64,000 bases of DNA from Actinomyces johnsonii. Its GTDB lineage: Bacteria; Actinomycetota; Actinomycetes; Actinomycetales; Actinomycetaceae. Shown here piece after piece: positions 18,481-28,114 of this stretch; the first letter of the stretch is position 1; every line of letters starts with the position of its first letter. The translations under genes and the position numbers were made by a program. The notes under the pieces are model-generated. The model saw only the letters and a program-made list of their open reading frames with translations, made no database searches and was not told where the DNA came from. The stretch covers positions 372,001 to 436,000 of the forward strand of contig NZ_VICB01000004.1 in assembly GCF_006546835.1 (NCBI RefSeq), given 5' to 3'.

Positions 18481-19086
18481 ATGACGCTGCTGACAGCAGA
18501 CGACGTCCTCAACAAAAAGTTCCAGGCGACCAAGTTCCGTGAGGGCTACGAGCAGGACGAGGTCGACGAGTTCCTCGACGAGGTAGTCGAGGCGATGCGT
18601 CAGCTGGAGGCTGAGAACGCCGACCTCAAGGCCAAGCTCGAGGCCGCCAACCGCAGGGTGGCGCAGCTCGGCGAGGGAGCCGCCATCCCCGCTGCTCCCG
18701 CTTCCCCCGTCTCTCCGGTCCAGGCCGAGCCTGCCGTGTCGGTGCCCGCCGTCTCCGGCGAGTCCGGTGGCCAGGGCCCGGCCGCCGCGTCCGGCATGCT
18801 CGAGCTGGCCCAGCGGCTCCACGACGAGCACGTCGCCAACGGCAAGGCCGAGGGCGAGCGGATCGTCACCGAGGCGCGCTCCACTGGAGAGCAGATCGTG
18901 CGCGAGGCCGAGGACCAGCGCAACCGGACACTGGCTCAGCTGGAGAAGGAGCGCTCCGGCCTTGAGCACAAGATCGACGAGCTGCGGCGCTTCGAGTCCG
19001 ACTACCGCACCCGTCTCAAGAGCTACCTGCAGAACTTGCTGACCAACGTCGAGGACGGCGGCGAGAGCTCCATCTCTGGCCTGTGA
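18481..19086 (+). CDS. divIVA: Polar growth / septum scaffold DivIVA (Wag31-like)
   Basis: Coiled-coil protein that marks poles and septa and organises wall synthesis in Actinomycetota. The 201-aa protein has the membrane-curvature N-terminal domain LTADDVLNKKFQATKFREGY followed by QDEVDEFLDEVVEAM, a first coiled coil (~35-60), an Ala/Pro/Val linker (~65-95) and a second long coiled coil (~105-190) rich in Glu, Arg and Lys. GAGGTG is about 8 nt before the ATG. A strong hairpin follows at 19221-19254. Confidence 0.94.
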   Translation: MTLLTADDVLNKKFQATKFREGYEQDEVDEFLDEVVEAMRQLEAENADLKAKLEAANRRVAQLGEGAAIPAAPASPVSPVQAEPAVSVPAVSGESGGQGPAAASGMLELAQRLHDEHVANGKAEGERIVTEARSTGEQIVREAEDQRNRTLAQLEKERSGLEHKIDELRRFESDYRTRLKSYLQNLLTNVEDGGESSISGL

Positions 19087-19220
19087 TCCCCAGGCCGTGA
19101 TCGCCTCCCGGCGCCACCCCGTGAGTATCTCAGGGACCGGCCTACGGAGCACCATCTCCATGACTTCCATCCGTCAACGACGATTCGGCTCCTCCCGTTG
19201 TCTCTGACACGGCCTCCTAC

Positions 19221-19254
19221 GAAGGGCGGCGACCCGCGCGGGTCGCCGCCCTTC
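19221..19254 (+). terminator. Strong hairpin terminator after divIVA
   Basis: Perfect 15-bp stem (19221-19235 with 19240-19254) around the loop GCGC, starting GAAGGGCGGCGACCC. There is no T run, as is common for high-GC actinobacterial terminators. It separates divIVA from lspA. Confidence 0.75.
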
Positions 19255-19310
19255 GCTCCGTGCGTACGCTCCCACCCGTCTCTCTTCCGAGCGCAATGCG
19301 AGAAAGTCCC

Positions 19311-20060
19311 ATGCCAGATCACGTGGACGCGGCCACGCCCCCCGAGGAGGCCGCGGATAACATCGTTTCACTCCCCACAGACAACCCGTTCAGCGCCATG
19401 GAGAAGAGCCTGGGAGCTCAGGGCGGCCGGGACGGAGAAGGCCGTCGGGCCCGGCGCTTATCGGTAACCGTGCTGTGGACGATGGCGGTTGTCATCGTCG
19501 TCGTCGACCAGCTCAGCAAGCAGTGGGCGCTCTCCGCCCTGTCCGACGGACAGCACACGGCCCTGCTCGGCCGGGCGCTGGGGCTCGTCCTGGTTCGCAA
19601 CCCAGGTGCCGCCTTTTCCTTCGCCACCGGGCAGACTTGGATCTTCGCCCTCATCGCCTCCCTCGTGGTGGTCATTATCGTCCGTGTCTCCCGGAACCTG
19701 GCCTCCCGCTCGTGGGCGGTGGCCCTCGGCCTGGTGCTCGGTGGAGCGGTTGGCAACCTCATCGACCGTCTCCTGCGAGAACCCGGATTCTTGCGAGGCC
19801 ACGTCATCGACTTCATCGACTACGGCGGCTACTTCGTGGGCAACGTCGCCGACATCGCGATCGTGCTCGCTGCCGCGGGCATCATTGTCCTGTCCCTGGG
19901 AGGATGGGAGATCGACGGGACGCGCGCCGCTTCCCGAAGCACCCCGGAGCCCAAGGGCGCCGACGGATCGCAGACCCCGGCTCACGCGGCGGGCGCAGCA
20001 GTCCGCCAAGGGGACGCCGCCGCTCCATCCATGCCGGCGATGCCTACGGAGCCGGAATGA
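19311..20060 (+). CDS. lspA: Lipoprotein signal peptidase (signal peptidase II) LspA
   Basis: Membrane aspartyl protease that cleaves prolipoprotein signal peptides. The 249-aa protein has four membrane segments and both catalytic Asp blocks: [12 protein letters not shown] and the [18 protein letters not shown] region, with NPGAAFSF between segments. It carries an N-terminal cytoplasmic tail of ~45 residues and a C-terminal tail of ~50, both absent from short homologues. The start is ATG 19311, about 6 nt after GAGAAAG; ATG 19296 is an alternative. Its stop overlaps rluD (ATGA). Likely substrates include the lipoprotein at 42885-44381. Confidence 0.93.
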   Translation: MPDHVDAATPPEEAADNIVSLPTDNPFSAMEKSLGAQGGRDGEGRRARRLSVTVLWTMAVVIVVVDQLSKQWALSALSDGQHTALLGRALGLVLVRNPGAAFSFATGQTWIFALIASLVVVIIVRVSRNLASRSWAVALGLVLGGAVGNLIDRLLREPGFLRGHVIDFIDYGGYFVGNVADIAIVLAAAGIIVLSLGGWEIDGTRAASRSTPEPKGADGSQTPAHAAGAAVRQGDAAAPSMPAMPTEPE

Positions 20061-20977
20061 GTCTGCGCCTTTTGCCCGTTCCCGACGGCTTCGACGGCGA
20101 CCGCCTCGATTCGGCCCTGGCCCGCATGACGGGGCTGTCCCGCAGTCGGGTCGGAGAGCTGTGCGGGGCCGGTGGCGTGCGCAGGGACGGAGAGGCACTC
20201 ACGAAGTCCGCTCGTCTGCGCGCCGGCGACCTCCTCGAGGTCGACCTGCCTGATCCGCGCCCCGCCGAACCCGTTCCCACCCCGGTCGAGGGCATGGAGC
20301 TGCTCTACGAGGACGAGGACATCGTCGTCGTCGACAAGCCGGCAGGTGTCGCCGCCCACCCCTCCATGGGGTGGGACGGCCCCGACGTTTTGGGCGCACT
20401 CAAGGCGATGCGTGTACGGGTGGCCACATCCGGGGCCTCCGAGCGCCAGGGCATCGTCTCGCGCCTGGACGTGGGAACCTCGGGCGTCATGATCGTGGCC
20501 AAAGGGGAGCGGTCCTACTCGGTTCTCAAACGCGCCTTTAGAGAGCACACGGTGGACAAGGTCTACCACGCCCTGGTGCAGGGCCACCTCGATCCCTCCA
20601 GCGGCACGATCGACGCACCCATCGGCCGCCACCCCAGCCGGGAGTGGAAGATGGCCATCATCGAGGGCGGGCGCGAGTCCATCACCCACTACGACGTCAT
20701 CGAGGCGATGCCCGGGGCCTGCCTGGCCGAGATCCACCTGGAGACCGGACGCACCCACCAGATCCGTGTCCACATGGCCGCCGTCGGCCACCCCTGCGTC
20801 GGAGACTCCACCTACGGTGCCGACCCGGCCATGAGCGTGCGCACCGGTCTGATTCGCCAGTGGCTCCACGCCCGTGAGCTCGGCATCGCCCACCCCATCA
20901 CCGGTGAGCACATGGTCTTCACCTCCGACTACCCCTCCGACCTCATCCACGCCCTGGACGTCCTCCGCCTACCGTGA
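20057..20977 (+). CDS. rluD: RluD-type 23S rRNA pseudouridine synthase
   Basis: RluA/RluD family enzyme that isomerises uridines in 23S rRNA. It has 306 aa from ATG 20057, overlapping lspA. An N-terminal S4 RNA-binding domain ([27 protein letters not shown]) precedes the catalytic domain with [12 protein letters not shown], the Asp-containing [18 protein letters not shown], and the [27 protein letters not shown] block. lspA-rluD is a widely conserved pair. The exact uridines modified cannot be told from sequence. Confidence 0.93.
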   Translation: MSLRLLPVPDGFDGDRLDSALARMTGLSRSRVGELCGAGGVRRDGEALTKSARLRAGDLLEVDLPDPRPAEPVPTPVEGMELLYEDEDIVVVDKPAGVAAHPSMGWDGPDVLGALKAMRVRVATSGASERQGIVSRLDVGTSGVMIVAKGERSYSVLKRAFREHTVDKVYHALVQGHLDPSSGTIDAPIGRHPSREWKMAIIEGGRESITHYDVIEAMPGACLAEIHLETGRTHQIRVHMAAVGHPCVGDSTYGADPAMSVRTGLIRQWLHARELGIAHPITGEHMVFTSDYPSDLIHALDVLRLP

Positions 20978-21073
20978 GCGGCATCATGACCGACTCACCC
21001 GACGACCCGAGCTCCCGCGCCACGCGCAGGCAGGCAGACGAACAGATAGAAGCAGAATCGAGAGGAGACGCTG

Positions 21074-22042
21074 ATGCGTATCGTCGTCATCGGCGCCGGA
21101 GGCATCGGCGGATGGCTCGGCGCTCGCCTAGCCGCGAGCGGCCAGCAGGTCGGGTTCCTCGTTCACGGCCGCACCCTGGCAGCCCTGCGCTCGGGCGGGC
21201 TGACGCTGCGCGACTGCTCCCGGGGTAAGCCCGGTACCGTGACCGCCCGCATCGAGACGCCACTGGCCAGTGATGACCCGCAGGCTCTCACCGACGCCCT
21301 GGGAGGTGAGCCGGACCTGGTCCTTGTGACCACGAAGGTCGATGCACTGCCCCAGCTGGCCCCTGCGCTCAGGCGCCTGACCGGCCCCGACACCGGTGTC
21401 GTCTCCACCCAGAACGGGATCAGCGCGCCCGGACTGCTCGCCGACGCCGTCGGCAAGGAGCATGTCCTGCCCGGTGTAGCGCGGGTCTACTCCGCCATCA
21501 TCTCGCCCGGAGACATCCGCACCATCGGCAGTGCCGGTTCCCTGGCGCTGGGGGAGTGGGATGGCAGCGCCTCCGCTCGCGCCACTGCCGCCGTGGAAGC
21601 CCTGGAGACGGCCGGCATCCGCGCCTGGATCCCCGACTCCATCTGGGCCGAGCTGTGGCGGAAGGTCTCCTTCGTCGTCGTCCAAGGCGCGCTCGGCGCC
21701 GCCGCGAACGCACCCATCGGCGTCCTGCGCTCCGACCTGCGAGACGCCTTCAGACGAGCTGCGGGTGAGGTCGTTGCCGTCGCCTCCGCCCTCGGGCACG
21801 ACCTGGCCACCCACGACGCCCCCGACCCGGTCTCCGCTGTCCTGGCCCTGGCGGACGCTCAGCCCGCCGGCGCTACCACCTCGATGCAGCGCGACATCGC
21901 CGCCGGCCTGCCCAGCGAGCTCGACGCCCAGCTCGGCTCCGTGTGCCGAGCCGGAGACAGCACGGGTGTACCCACCCCGGTGCTCGACCTCGCCCGCGCC
22001 GTCCTGGCCCCGCGCGAGGCCGCCGCCCGCACCCGGATCTGA
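21074..22042 (+). CDS. 2-dehydropantoate 2-reductase (ketopantoate reductase, PanE/ApbA family)
   Basis: NADPH-dependent reductase of the pantothenate/CoA pathway family. The 322-aa protein begins with the dinucleotide-binding IVVIGAGGIGGWLGARLAASG. It contains VVSTQNGI, the ELWRKVSFVV substrate block with its family Lys, and ends with the PTPVLDLARAVL helix. GAGAGGAGACG lies just before ATG 21074. It follows rluD by 96 bp. ApbA/PanE paralogues are common, so the in vivo substrate is not certain. Confidence 0.85.
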   Translation: MRIVVIGAGGIGGWLGARLAASGQQVGFLVHGRTLAALRSGGLTLRDCSRGKPGTVTARIETPLASDDPQALTDALGGEPDLVLVTTKVDALPQLAPALRRLTGPDTGVVSTQNGISAPGLLADAVGKEHVLPGVARVYSAIISPGDIRTIGSAGSLALGEWDGSASARATAAVEALETAGIRAWIPDSIWAELWRKVSFVVVQGALGAAANAPIGVLRSDLRDAFRRAAGEVVAVASALGHDLATHDAPDPVSAVLALADAQPAGATTSMQRDIAAGLPSELDAQLGSVCRAGDSTGVPTPVLDLARAVLAPREAAARTRI

Positions 22043-22194
22043 CGGCCACCGGGACGGACCTGTCGACGACGTCCATCGGGGGCGGATTCCTCACACGCAC
22101 CTGCCCGGCCATTCCGGGAATGTCCAGCCGGCACAGCGCATTCCTGGCGACACCACTGCCAGCCGCTTCTCGGAGACAGGGCACCCCGCGGGCC

Positions 22195-22200
22195 TAGGAT
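22195..22200 (+). promoter_or_regulatory. Candidate -10 (TAGGAT) for leaderless dnaE mRNA
   Basis: TAGGAT ends 6 nt before ATG 22207. There is no Shine-Dalgarno sequence in the gap, so transcription probably starts at or next to the ATG. No clear -35 box was seen. The 22043-22206 gap holds nothing else recognised. Confidence 0.5.
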
Positions 22201-22206
22201 GGAACC

Positions 22207-25200
22207 ATGGCGCAGACGACCGGTCAGGAAGAGGCAGCCCCCAAGGACGACTTCGTCCACCTTCACGTCCACACCGACTACTCCATGCTGGACGGTGCCG
22301 GAAAGATCAAGGACTACGTGGCCGAGGCCAAACGCTTGGGCCAGCCCGCCCTGGCGATCACCGACCACGGCTATATGTTTGGCGTCTACGAGTTCTACGC
22401 CGCCGCCAAGGCGGCCGGCATCAAGCCGATCATCGGGGTAGAGGCCTACATGACGCCGGGCACCTCGCGCTTCGACAAGACCCGTGTCTTCTGGGGCGAT
22501 GAGTCCCAGAGAAGCGACGACGTCTCCGCCCGCGGCGCCTACACGCACATGACGCTCCTCTCACGCAACAACGAGGGCCTGCACAACCTCATGCGCATGG
22601 ACTCCTTCGCCTCCCTGGAGGGCCAGTGGGGCAAGGCTCCCCGCATCGACCGAGAGCTGCTCTCCCGCTACGGGGCCGGTCTCATCGGTTCCACTGGTTG
22701 CCCGTCGTCGGAGGTCCAGACCCGTCTGCGCCTGGGCCAGTGGGATGAGGCCCTGCGCACCGCCGGAGAGCTGCAGGACATCTTCGGCAAGGAGTTCTTC
22801 TACGTCGAGCTCATGGACCACGGCCTGGAGATCGAGCAGCGCGTTACCAAGGACCTGCTGCGCCTGGCCCAGAAGCTCGACGCCCCGCTGCTGGCCACCA
22901 ATGACTCCCACTACGTGCGTCCCGAGGACCGCACCATCCAGGACGCGATGCTGTGCATCAACTCCGGCTCGGTGCTCTCCGACCCCGACCGCTTCAAGTT
23001 CGACGGCGACACCTACTACCTGCGCCCCGGCTCTGAGATGCGCCGGCTCTTCTCCGAGATGCCCCAGGCCTGCGACAACACCCTGCTCGTGGCCGAGCAG
23101 TGCGACGTGCACTTCCGTACCGTGGACGAGGGCGCCTCCTTCATGCCGGCCTTCCCCGTCCCCGAGGGGGAGACCGATGAGTCCTGGTTCGTCAAGGAGT
23201 GCTGGCGCGGCATGGATCGCCGCTTCAACGGAGACATTCCCGAGGACTGCCGCAAGCAGGCCGAGTACGAGATCAGCGTCATCACCCAGATGGGCTTCCC
23301 CGGCTACTTCCTCGTCGTGGCCGACTACATCAACTGGGCCAAGGCCCACGGCATCCGGGTGGGGCCTGGGCGCGGCTCGGGCGCCGGGTCCATGGTCGCC
23401 TACGCCATGGGCATCACCGAGCTCAACCCACTGCGCCACGGGCTCATCTTCGAGCGCTTCCTCAACCCCGAACGCATCTCCATGCCCGATATCGATGTCG
23501 ACTTCGACGAGCGCAGGCGCGACGAGGTCATCGAGTACGTGCGCGAGAAGTACGGCGCCGACCGCATCAGCCAGGTCGTCACCTACGGCGTCATCAAGGC
23601 CAAGCAGTCCCTGAAGGACTCCAGCCGTGTCATGGGCTACCCCTACGCGGTCGGCGACCGCCTCACCAAGGCCATGCCCCCCTCGGTCCAGGGCAAGGAC
23701 ATCTCCATCAAAGGCATCTTCAACCCCGACGACGAGCGCTACGGGGAGGCTGAGGAGTTCCGCAAGCTCCACGCCGAGGACCCCGACGCGCAGAAGATCG
23801 TCGAGCTGGCCAAGGGTCTGGAGGGCATGACCCGCCAGTGGGGCGTCCACGCCTGCGCCGTCATCATGTCCTCGGCGGCGCTGACCGACATCATCCCCAT
23901 GATGCAGCGCCTCCAGGACGGCGCCGTCATCACCCAGTTCGACTACCCCACCTGCGAGCACCTGGGGCTGCTCAAGATGGACTTCCTGGGGCTGCGCAAC
24001 CTCACGGTCATCTCCGACGCCCTGGACAACATCGTCGCCAACGGCAAACCCGCCCTGGACATCGACCACGTCGAGCTTGACGACCGCGCCACCTATGAGC
24101 TGCTCTCGCGCGGGGAGACCCTGGGCGTCTTCCAGCTCGACGGCGGTGGCATGCGCACCCTGCTGCGCCTGATGAAGCCCGACAACTTCGAGGACATCTC
24201 CGCCGTCGGCGCCCTCTACCGGCCCGGCCCCATGGGGGCGGAGTCCCACACCAACTACGCGCTGCGCAAGAACGGCCTGCAGGAGGTCGTCCCGATCCAC
24301 CCCGAGCTCAAGGATGCCCTCGAACCGATCCTGGGAACCACGCACGGCCTCATCGTGTACCAGGAGCAGGTCATGAAGATCGCCACCGACCTGGCGGGCT
24401 TCTCGATGGGCAAGGCCGACGCTCTGCGCAAGGCCATGGGCAAGAAGAAGATGGACATCCTGGCCAAGATGTTCGTCGAGTTCGAGGCGGGCATGGTCGA
24501 GGCCGGCTTCTCTAAGGAGAGCGTCAAAACCCTGTGGGACGTCGTGGTCCCCTTCGCCAAGTACGCCTTCAACAAGGCCCACTCGGCGGCCTACGGGGTC
24601 GTGTCCTACTGGACGGCTTACCTCAAGGCCCACTATCCCACCGAGTACATGGCGGCCCTGCTCACCAGCCAGAAGGACAACAAGGACAAGCTGGCCGTCT
24701 ACCTGGGGGAGTGCCGCCACATGGGCATCACTGTGCTGCCCCCGGATGTCAACGCCTCGCGGGCTCAGTTCTCCGCGGTCGACGAGGATGTGCGCTTCGG
24801 CCTGTCCGCGGTGCGCAACGTCGGCATCAACGTCGTCGACGCGATCGTGGCCGCCCGCCGGGAGAAGGGCGAGTTCACCTCCTTCGAGGACTTCCTCGAC
24901 AAGGTTCCCGCCGTCGTGTGCAACAAGCGCACCATCGACTCCCTCATCAAGGCCGGTGCCTTCGACTCGCTGGGACACACCCGGCGCTCCCTGCAGGCCT
25001 GCCACGAGGACTTCGTCGACGAAGTCATCGGCGTCAAGCGCAATGAGGCCGCCGGCCAGTTCGATCTGTTCGCCTCCATCATGGGCGGCTCCGACGGCGG
25101 CGACTCCCCCTTCGGCAACGGCCCGGTCTTCTCCTCGGACGTGCCCAACCTGCCCGAGTGGGATAAGAAGGACAAGCTCGCCTACGAGCGCGACATGCTG

Positions 25201-25797
25201 GGGCTCTACGTCTCTGATCATCCGCTCATGGGCCTGGAGGGCCTCCTGGGAAAGCTCGCGGACAAGGAGATCTCCGAGCTCCATGAGAATGACGAGCTGC
25301 CCGACGGCGCCATGGTCACCATCGCCGGCCTCATCACCTCGCTGACCCGCAAGACCACCAAGCAGGGAAACCTGTGGGCCATCGCCCAGATCGAGGACTT
25401 GGCCGGAAGCATCGAGGTGCTCTTCTTCCCCCAGACCTATCAGACCGTCTCCACCATGCTGGCCCCCGACACGGTGGTCACGGTGCGCGGACGTCTCAAC
25501 CGACGTGATGGCCAGGTCGCCCTCTACGCCCAGGAGATGACGATTCCGGACATCTCCAGCGCCGCCCACGAGGCGGTCCTCATCACGCTGCCCGCCAACC
25601 GGTGCACTGGGCCGCTGGTGGAGCAGTTCAAGGACGTGCTCACCAAGCACCCGGGAGGATCCATGGTGCGTCTGACGCTGACCAGCCCGGGGCGCGAGGT
25701 ACGTACTCAGCTGGATGCCTCCCTGCGCGTGGAGGCCTCGCCGGCCTTCTACTCCGACATCAAGGCGCTGCTGGGACCGGGGTGCTTGCGCCACTGA
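22207..25797 (+). CDS. dnaE: DNA polymerase III alpha subunit DnaE
   Basis: Replicative polymerase catalytic subunit, 1196 aa. The N-terminal PHP domain starts FVHLHVHTDYSMLDGAGK. The C-family polymerase core has GPGRGSGAGSMVAYAMGI, PDIDVDFDERRRDEVIEYV with the catalytic acidic cluster, GVHACAVIMS, and KMDFLGLRNLTVI. The helix-hairpin-helix region has FNKAHSAAYGVVSYWTAYLKAHYPTE split over its usual place, and an OB-fold (GAMVTIAGLITSLTRKTTKQG) lies near the C-terminus. Length and order match actinobacterial DnaE1. The gene stands alone. Confidence 0.97.
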   Translation: MAQTTGQEEAAPKDDFVHLHVHTDYSMLDGAGKIKDYVAEAKRLGQPALAITDHGYMFGVYEFYAAAKAAGIKPIIGVEAYMTPGTSRFDKTRVFWGDESQRSDDVSARGAYTHMTLLSRNNEGLHNLMRMDSFASLEGQWGKAPRIDRELLSRYGAGLIGSTGCPSSEVQTRLRLGQWDEALRTAGELQDIFGKEFFYVELMDHGLEIEQRVTKDLLRLAQKLDAPLLATNDSHYVRPEDRTIQDAMLCINSGSVLSDPDRFKFDGDTYYLRPGSEMRRLFSEMPQACDNTLLVAEQCDVHFRTVDEGASFMPAFPVPEGETDESWFVKECWRGMDRRFNGDIPEDCRKQAEYEISVITQMGFPGYFLVVADYINWAKAHGIRVGPGRGSGAGSMVAYAMGITELNPLRHGLIFERFLNPERISMPDIDVDFDERRRDEVIEYVREKYGADRISQVVTYGVIKAKQSLKDSSRVMGYPYAVGDRLTKAMPPSVQGKDISIKGIFNPDDERYGEAEEFRKLHAEDPDAQKIVELAKGLEGMTRQWGVHACAVIMSSAALTDIIPMMQRLQDGAVITQFDYPTCEHLGLLKMDFLGLRNLTVISDALDNIVANGKPALDIDHVELDDRATYELLSRGETLGVFQLDGGGMRTLLRLMKPDNFEDISAVGALYRPGPMGAESHTNYALRKNGLQEVVPIHPELKDALEPILGTTHGLIVYQEQVMKIATDLAGFSMGKADALRKAMGKKKMDILAKMFVEFEAGMVEAGFSKESVKTLWDVVVPFAKYAFNKAHSAAYGVVSYWTAYLKAHYPTEYMAALLTSQKDNKDKLAVYLGECRHMGITVLPPDVNASRAQFSAVDEDVRFGLSAVRNVGINVVDAIVAARREKGEFTSFEDFLDKVPAVVCNKRTIDSLIKAGAFDSLGHTRRSLQACHEDFVDEVIGVKRNEAAGQFDLFASIMGGSDGGDSPFGNGPVFSSDVPNLPEWDKKDKLAYERDMLGLYVSDHPLMGLEGLLGKLADKEISELHENDELPDGAMVTIAGLITSLTRKTTKQGNLWAIAQIEDLAGSIEVLFFPQTYQTVSTMLAPDTVVTVRGRLNRRDGQVALYAQEMTIPDISSAAHEAVLITLPANRCTGPLVEQFKDVLTKHPGGSMVRLTLTSPGREVRTQLDASLRVEASPAFYSDIKALLGPGCLRH

Positions 25798-25869
25798 TCG
25801 CGTCCCTATGACTGCATCCCCCGATGCAGCCGAACTCACACAGGCCTGCCCGAGCGTCGAGGGGGTCGC

Positions 25870-25888
25870 ACGGCCGCGCTTCGGCCGT
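25870..25888 (+). terminator. Weak hairpin after dnaE
   Basis: ACGGCCG-CGCTT-CGGCCGT, a perfect 7-bp stem 73 bp past the dnaE stop, followed by ATTCCTAT. It is the best terminator candidate in the 25798-26091 gap. Confidence 0.4.
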
Positions 25889-26055
25889 ATTCCTATCCAG
25901 ACTTGGTAGTCAGCAGGTCGGAGGCCCTTCGAGCCCGCTTCTAGGAAGATCGGCGCGAGCTCCGGAGCGGCATCGCGTCCTCCTCGCGGCGTCCCCGCCG
26001 GCATGCTCTCTGGTAGTGGCTTTTCAGTATCTTGATACGCTCGTTACATCCTAAA

Positions 26056-26070
26056 GCGGTCAATGACCGC
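26056..26070. promoter_or_regulatory. Perfect inverted repeat before the BCCT transporter gene
   Basis: GCGGTCA-A-TGACCGC lies 21 bp before ATG 26092, in the untranslated leader or promoter. Just upstream, TTGATACGCTCG (26032-26043) is also found at 31555-31566 ahead of the metF riboswitch and may be part of a shared promoter type. The repeat could be an operator or a leader hairpin. Confidence 0.4.
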
Positions 26071-26091
26071 ATTTGTCTACGAGGTTATTTG

Positions 26092-28068
26092 ATGAGTGAC
26101 GAGGATCTGACCCCTCCAACGATGACACAGGAGCAGGAAAACTCTCCGCAAGAAGAGGTGCCCTCCCAGGACACGACCCCCACACCCGCATTCCACACCT
26201 CACCGGCAACGGTGAAGCGGCGGCAGCGCCACCTGCTCGAACGCCTGAGACGATCGGTCTCCCGCCAGCCCCACGATGCGCGGGAGGGCATGGACAAGGT
26301 GGTCTTCGGCATCGCCGCGAGCGCCACCATCGCGTTCGTCGCGTGGGGCTTCATCGACCCGCACGGGCTGGGGAGGATCTCCAAGCGGGCCCTGGGCGGA
26401 ACGATCAGCAACTTCGGGTGGCTGTTCGTGTTGTCCTCAACCTTGTTCGTCGTCTTCATCATCTTCGTCGCGGCCTCGCGATTCGGCAAGATCCCTCTGG
26501 GAGGAGACGCCGAGGAGCCTGAGTACAGCACCAGCTCGTGGGTCTCCATGATGTTCGCTACCGGAATGGGTATTGGTCTGATTTTCTACGGGGTTGGTGA
26601 GCCTCTGTACTTCTACATGTCGCCCCCACCAGACACCGTCGATCCGCAGACGGCCAAGGCCGCCAGCACCGCGATGGGAACCGCCCTGTTCCACTGGACC
26701 ATCTACCCGTGGGCGATGTATGCGCTGGTCGGGCTGGGAATGGCCTACGGCACCTATCGTCTGGGGCGCTCTCAGCTCTTCTCGGCGATGTTCACCTCCC
26801 TATTCGGGCGCCAGGCCATCGACGGCATCGGGGGGCGCATCATCAACATCCTGGCGATCGTGGCCACCCTGTTCGGCTCCGCCTGCTCCCTGGGCCTGGG
26901 GGCGCTGCAGATCGGTGGAGGCATGGTGTCGACCAACCTGGTCGACAAGGTGAACTCTGGGATGCTGGTTGCGATCATCGCGGTCCTGACGGCGTGCTTC
27001 GTCGCCTCCGCCATCTCTGGCATCGAGAGGGGCATCCAGTGGCTGTCGAATATCAATATGGTTCTGGCGGTGCTGCTGGCGATCATCGTCTTCGTCGGCG
27101 GGCCCACGCTGTTCATCCTCAACATCATCCCCTCGGCGATCGGTGACTTCATCAACGAGCTGCCCACCATGGCCTCGCGCACCGCGGCCGTCGGCAACAC
27201 GGAACTGACTGACTGGCTGTCCTCCTGGACGATCTTCTACTGGGCCTGGTGGATCTCCTGGACCCCTTTCGTGGGCATGTTCATCGCCCGGATTTCGCGC
27301 GGCCGTACCATCCGGCAGTTCGTCACCGGTGTCATGTTCGTGCCCTCGGTCGTCTCCCTCATCTGGTTCGCCATCTTCGGCGGCGGCGCCATCGGTCTGC
27401 AGGAGCGGGCCGAGCGGGCGGGCGAGGCGGTGGACGCCCTCGTCCGCCTCAAGGCTGACGGCACGCCCGACCTGAACTTCGACACCATCCTGTTCGATCT
27501 GCTCAACGCCATGCCCGTGCACAAGGCGGTCCTCATCGTGCTCATGGTCCTGGCGGTCGTTTTGGTGGCGATCTTCTTCGTCACCGGCGCGGACTCCGCC
27601 TCCATCGTCATGGGCGGGCTGTCGGAGAACGGGGCGACCGAACCGAGCCGCTTCACGGTCGTCTTCTGGGGCGTGGCTACCGGCGGGGTGGCCTCGGCCA
27701 TGCTGCTCGCCGGAGGAGACGATCCAGCGGAGGTCCTCACCGGTCTGCGCGACATCACGATCGTCTCGGCGCTGCCCTTCGTCATCGTCATGCTGCTGCT
27801 GTGCGTCTCGCTCTACAAGGACCTCAACAACGACCCGATGCTGCTGAGGCACTCACTGGCCAACCAGGTCCTGGTCGACTCGGTGACCACCGCGGTCACC
27901 ACCGCCAGCGAGCCGCATGAGGTCGAGACCATCGAGCTGCACACCAGGCTGTCGTCCACCACCGACAAGGACGACGAGGGCAGTGCGGGCGATGATGAGC
28001 GAGAACCCGACGCCGTCGAGGGCGCAGACGACGGGCCCACGGATCCTCACGGGAGCCGGAACGGGTAG
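26092..28068 (+). CDS. BCCT family transporter (betaine/carnitine/choline type)
   Basis: Secondary transporter for quaternary-ammonium solutes such as glycine betaine, usually Na+- or H+-coupled and osmotically controlled. The 658-aa protein has a cytoplasmic N-terminus of ~65 residues and about 12 membrane segments. BCCT marks are MMFATGMGIGLIFYGVGEPL, LFGSACSLGLGALQIGGG, the ISGIERGIQWLSN loop, and the substrate-site segment FYWAWWISWTPFVGMFIARISRGR. The hydrophilic C-terminal tail (~75 residues, acidic) resembles osmosensing tails of BetP-like carriers. ATG 26092 is chosen over upstream codons that lack support. The exact substrate is not readable from sequence. Confidence 0.9.
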   Translation: MSDEDLTPPTMTQEQENSPQEEVPSQDTTPTPAFHTSPATVKRRQRHLLERLRRSVSRQPHDAREGMDKVVFGIAASATIAFVAWGFIDPHGLGRISKRALGGTISNFGWLFVLSSTLFVVFIIFVAASRFGKIPLGGDAEEPEYSTSSWVSMMFATGMGIGLIFYGVGEPLYFYMSPPPDTVDPQTAKAASTAMGTALFHWTIYPWAMYALVGLGMAYGTYRLGRSQLFSAMFTSLFGRQAIDGIGGRIINILAIVATLFGSACSLGLGALQIGGGMVSTNLVDKVNSGMLVAIIAVLTACFVASAISGIERGIQWLSNINMVLAVLLAIIVFVGGPTLFILNIIPSAIGDFINELPTMASRTAAVGNTELTDWLSSWTIFYWAWWISWTPFVGMFIARISRGRTIRQFVTGVMFVPSVVSLIWFAIFGGGAIGLQERAERAGEAVDALVRLKADGTPDLNFDTILFDLLNAMPVHKAVLIVLMVLAVVLVAIFFVTGADSASIVMGGLSENGATEPSRFTVVFWGVATGGVASAMLLAGGDDPAEVLTGLRDITIVSALPFVIVMLLLCVSLYKDLNNDPMLLRHSLANQVLVDSVTTAVTTASEPHEVETIELHTRLSSTTDKDDEGSAGDDEREPDAVEGADDGPTDPHGSRNG

Positions 28069-28080
28069 GCCCGTGTCAGT

Positions 28081-28114
28081 GCCGGGGTCCGGGGCTCATC
28101 GTCCGGGCCCCGGC
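28081..28114. terminator. Shared terminator between convergent genes
   Basis: GCCGGGG-T-CCGG pairs with CCGG-G-CCCCGGC (12 bp including one G-T pair) around a 10-nt loop. It lies just past the transporter stop and overlaps the last codons of the S4 gene on the other strand, so it could stop RNA polymerase in both directions. Confidence 0.6.

Noticed and set aside
20987-21228. Small open frame between rluD and panE
   Set aside because: It overlaps most of the panE start region, turns Arg-rich where it overlaps, and has no family features.
22561-26004. Minus-strand open frame of 1147 codons across dnaE
   Set aside because: It is the mirror of the dnaE reading frame in high-GC sequence: Gly/Asp/Val/Leu/His-rich with no family motif, while the plus frame is a complete DnaE.
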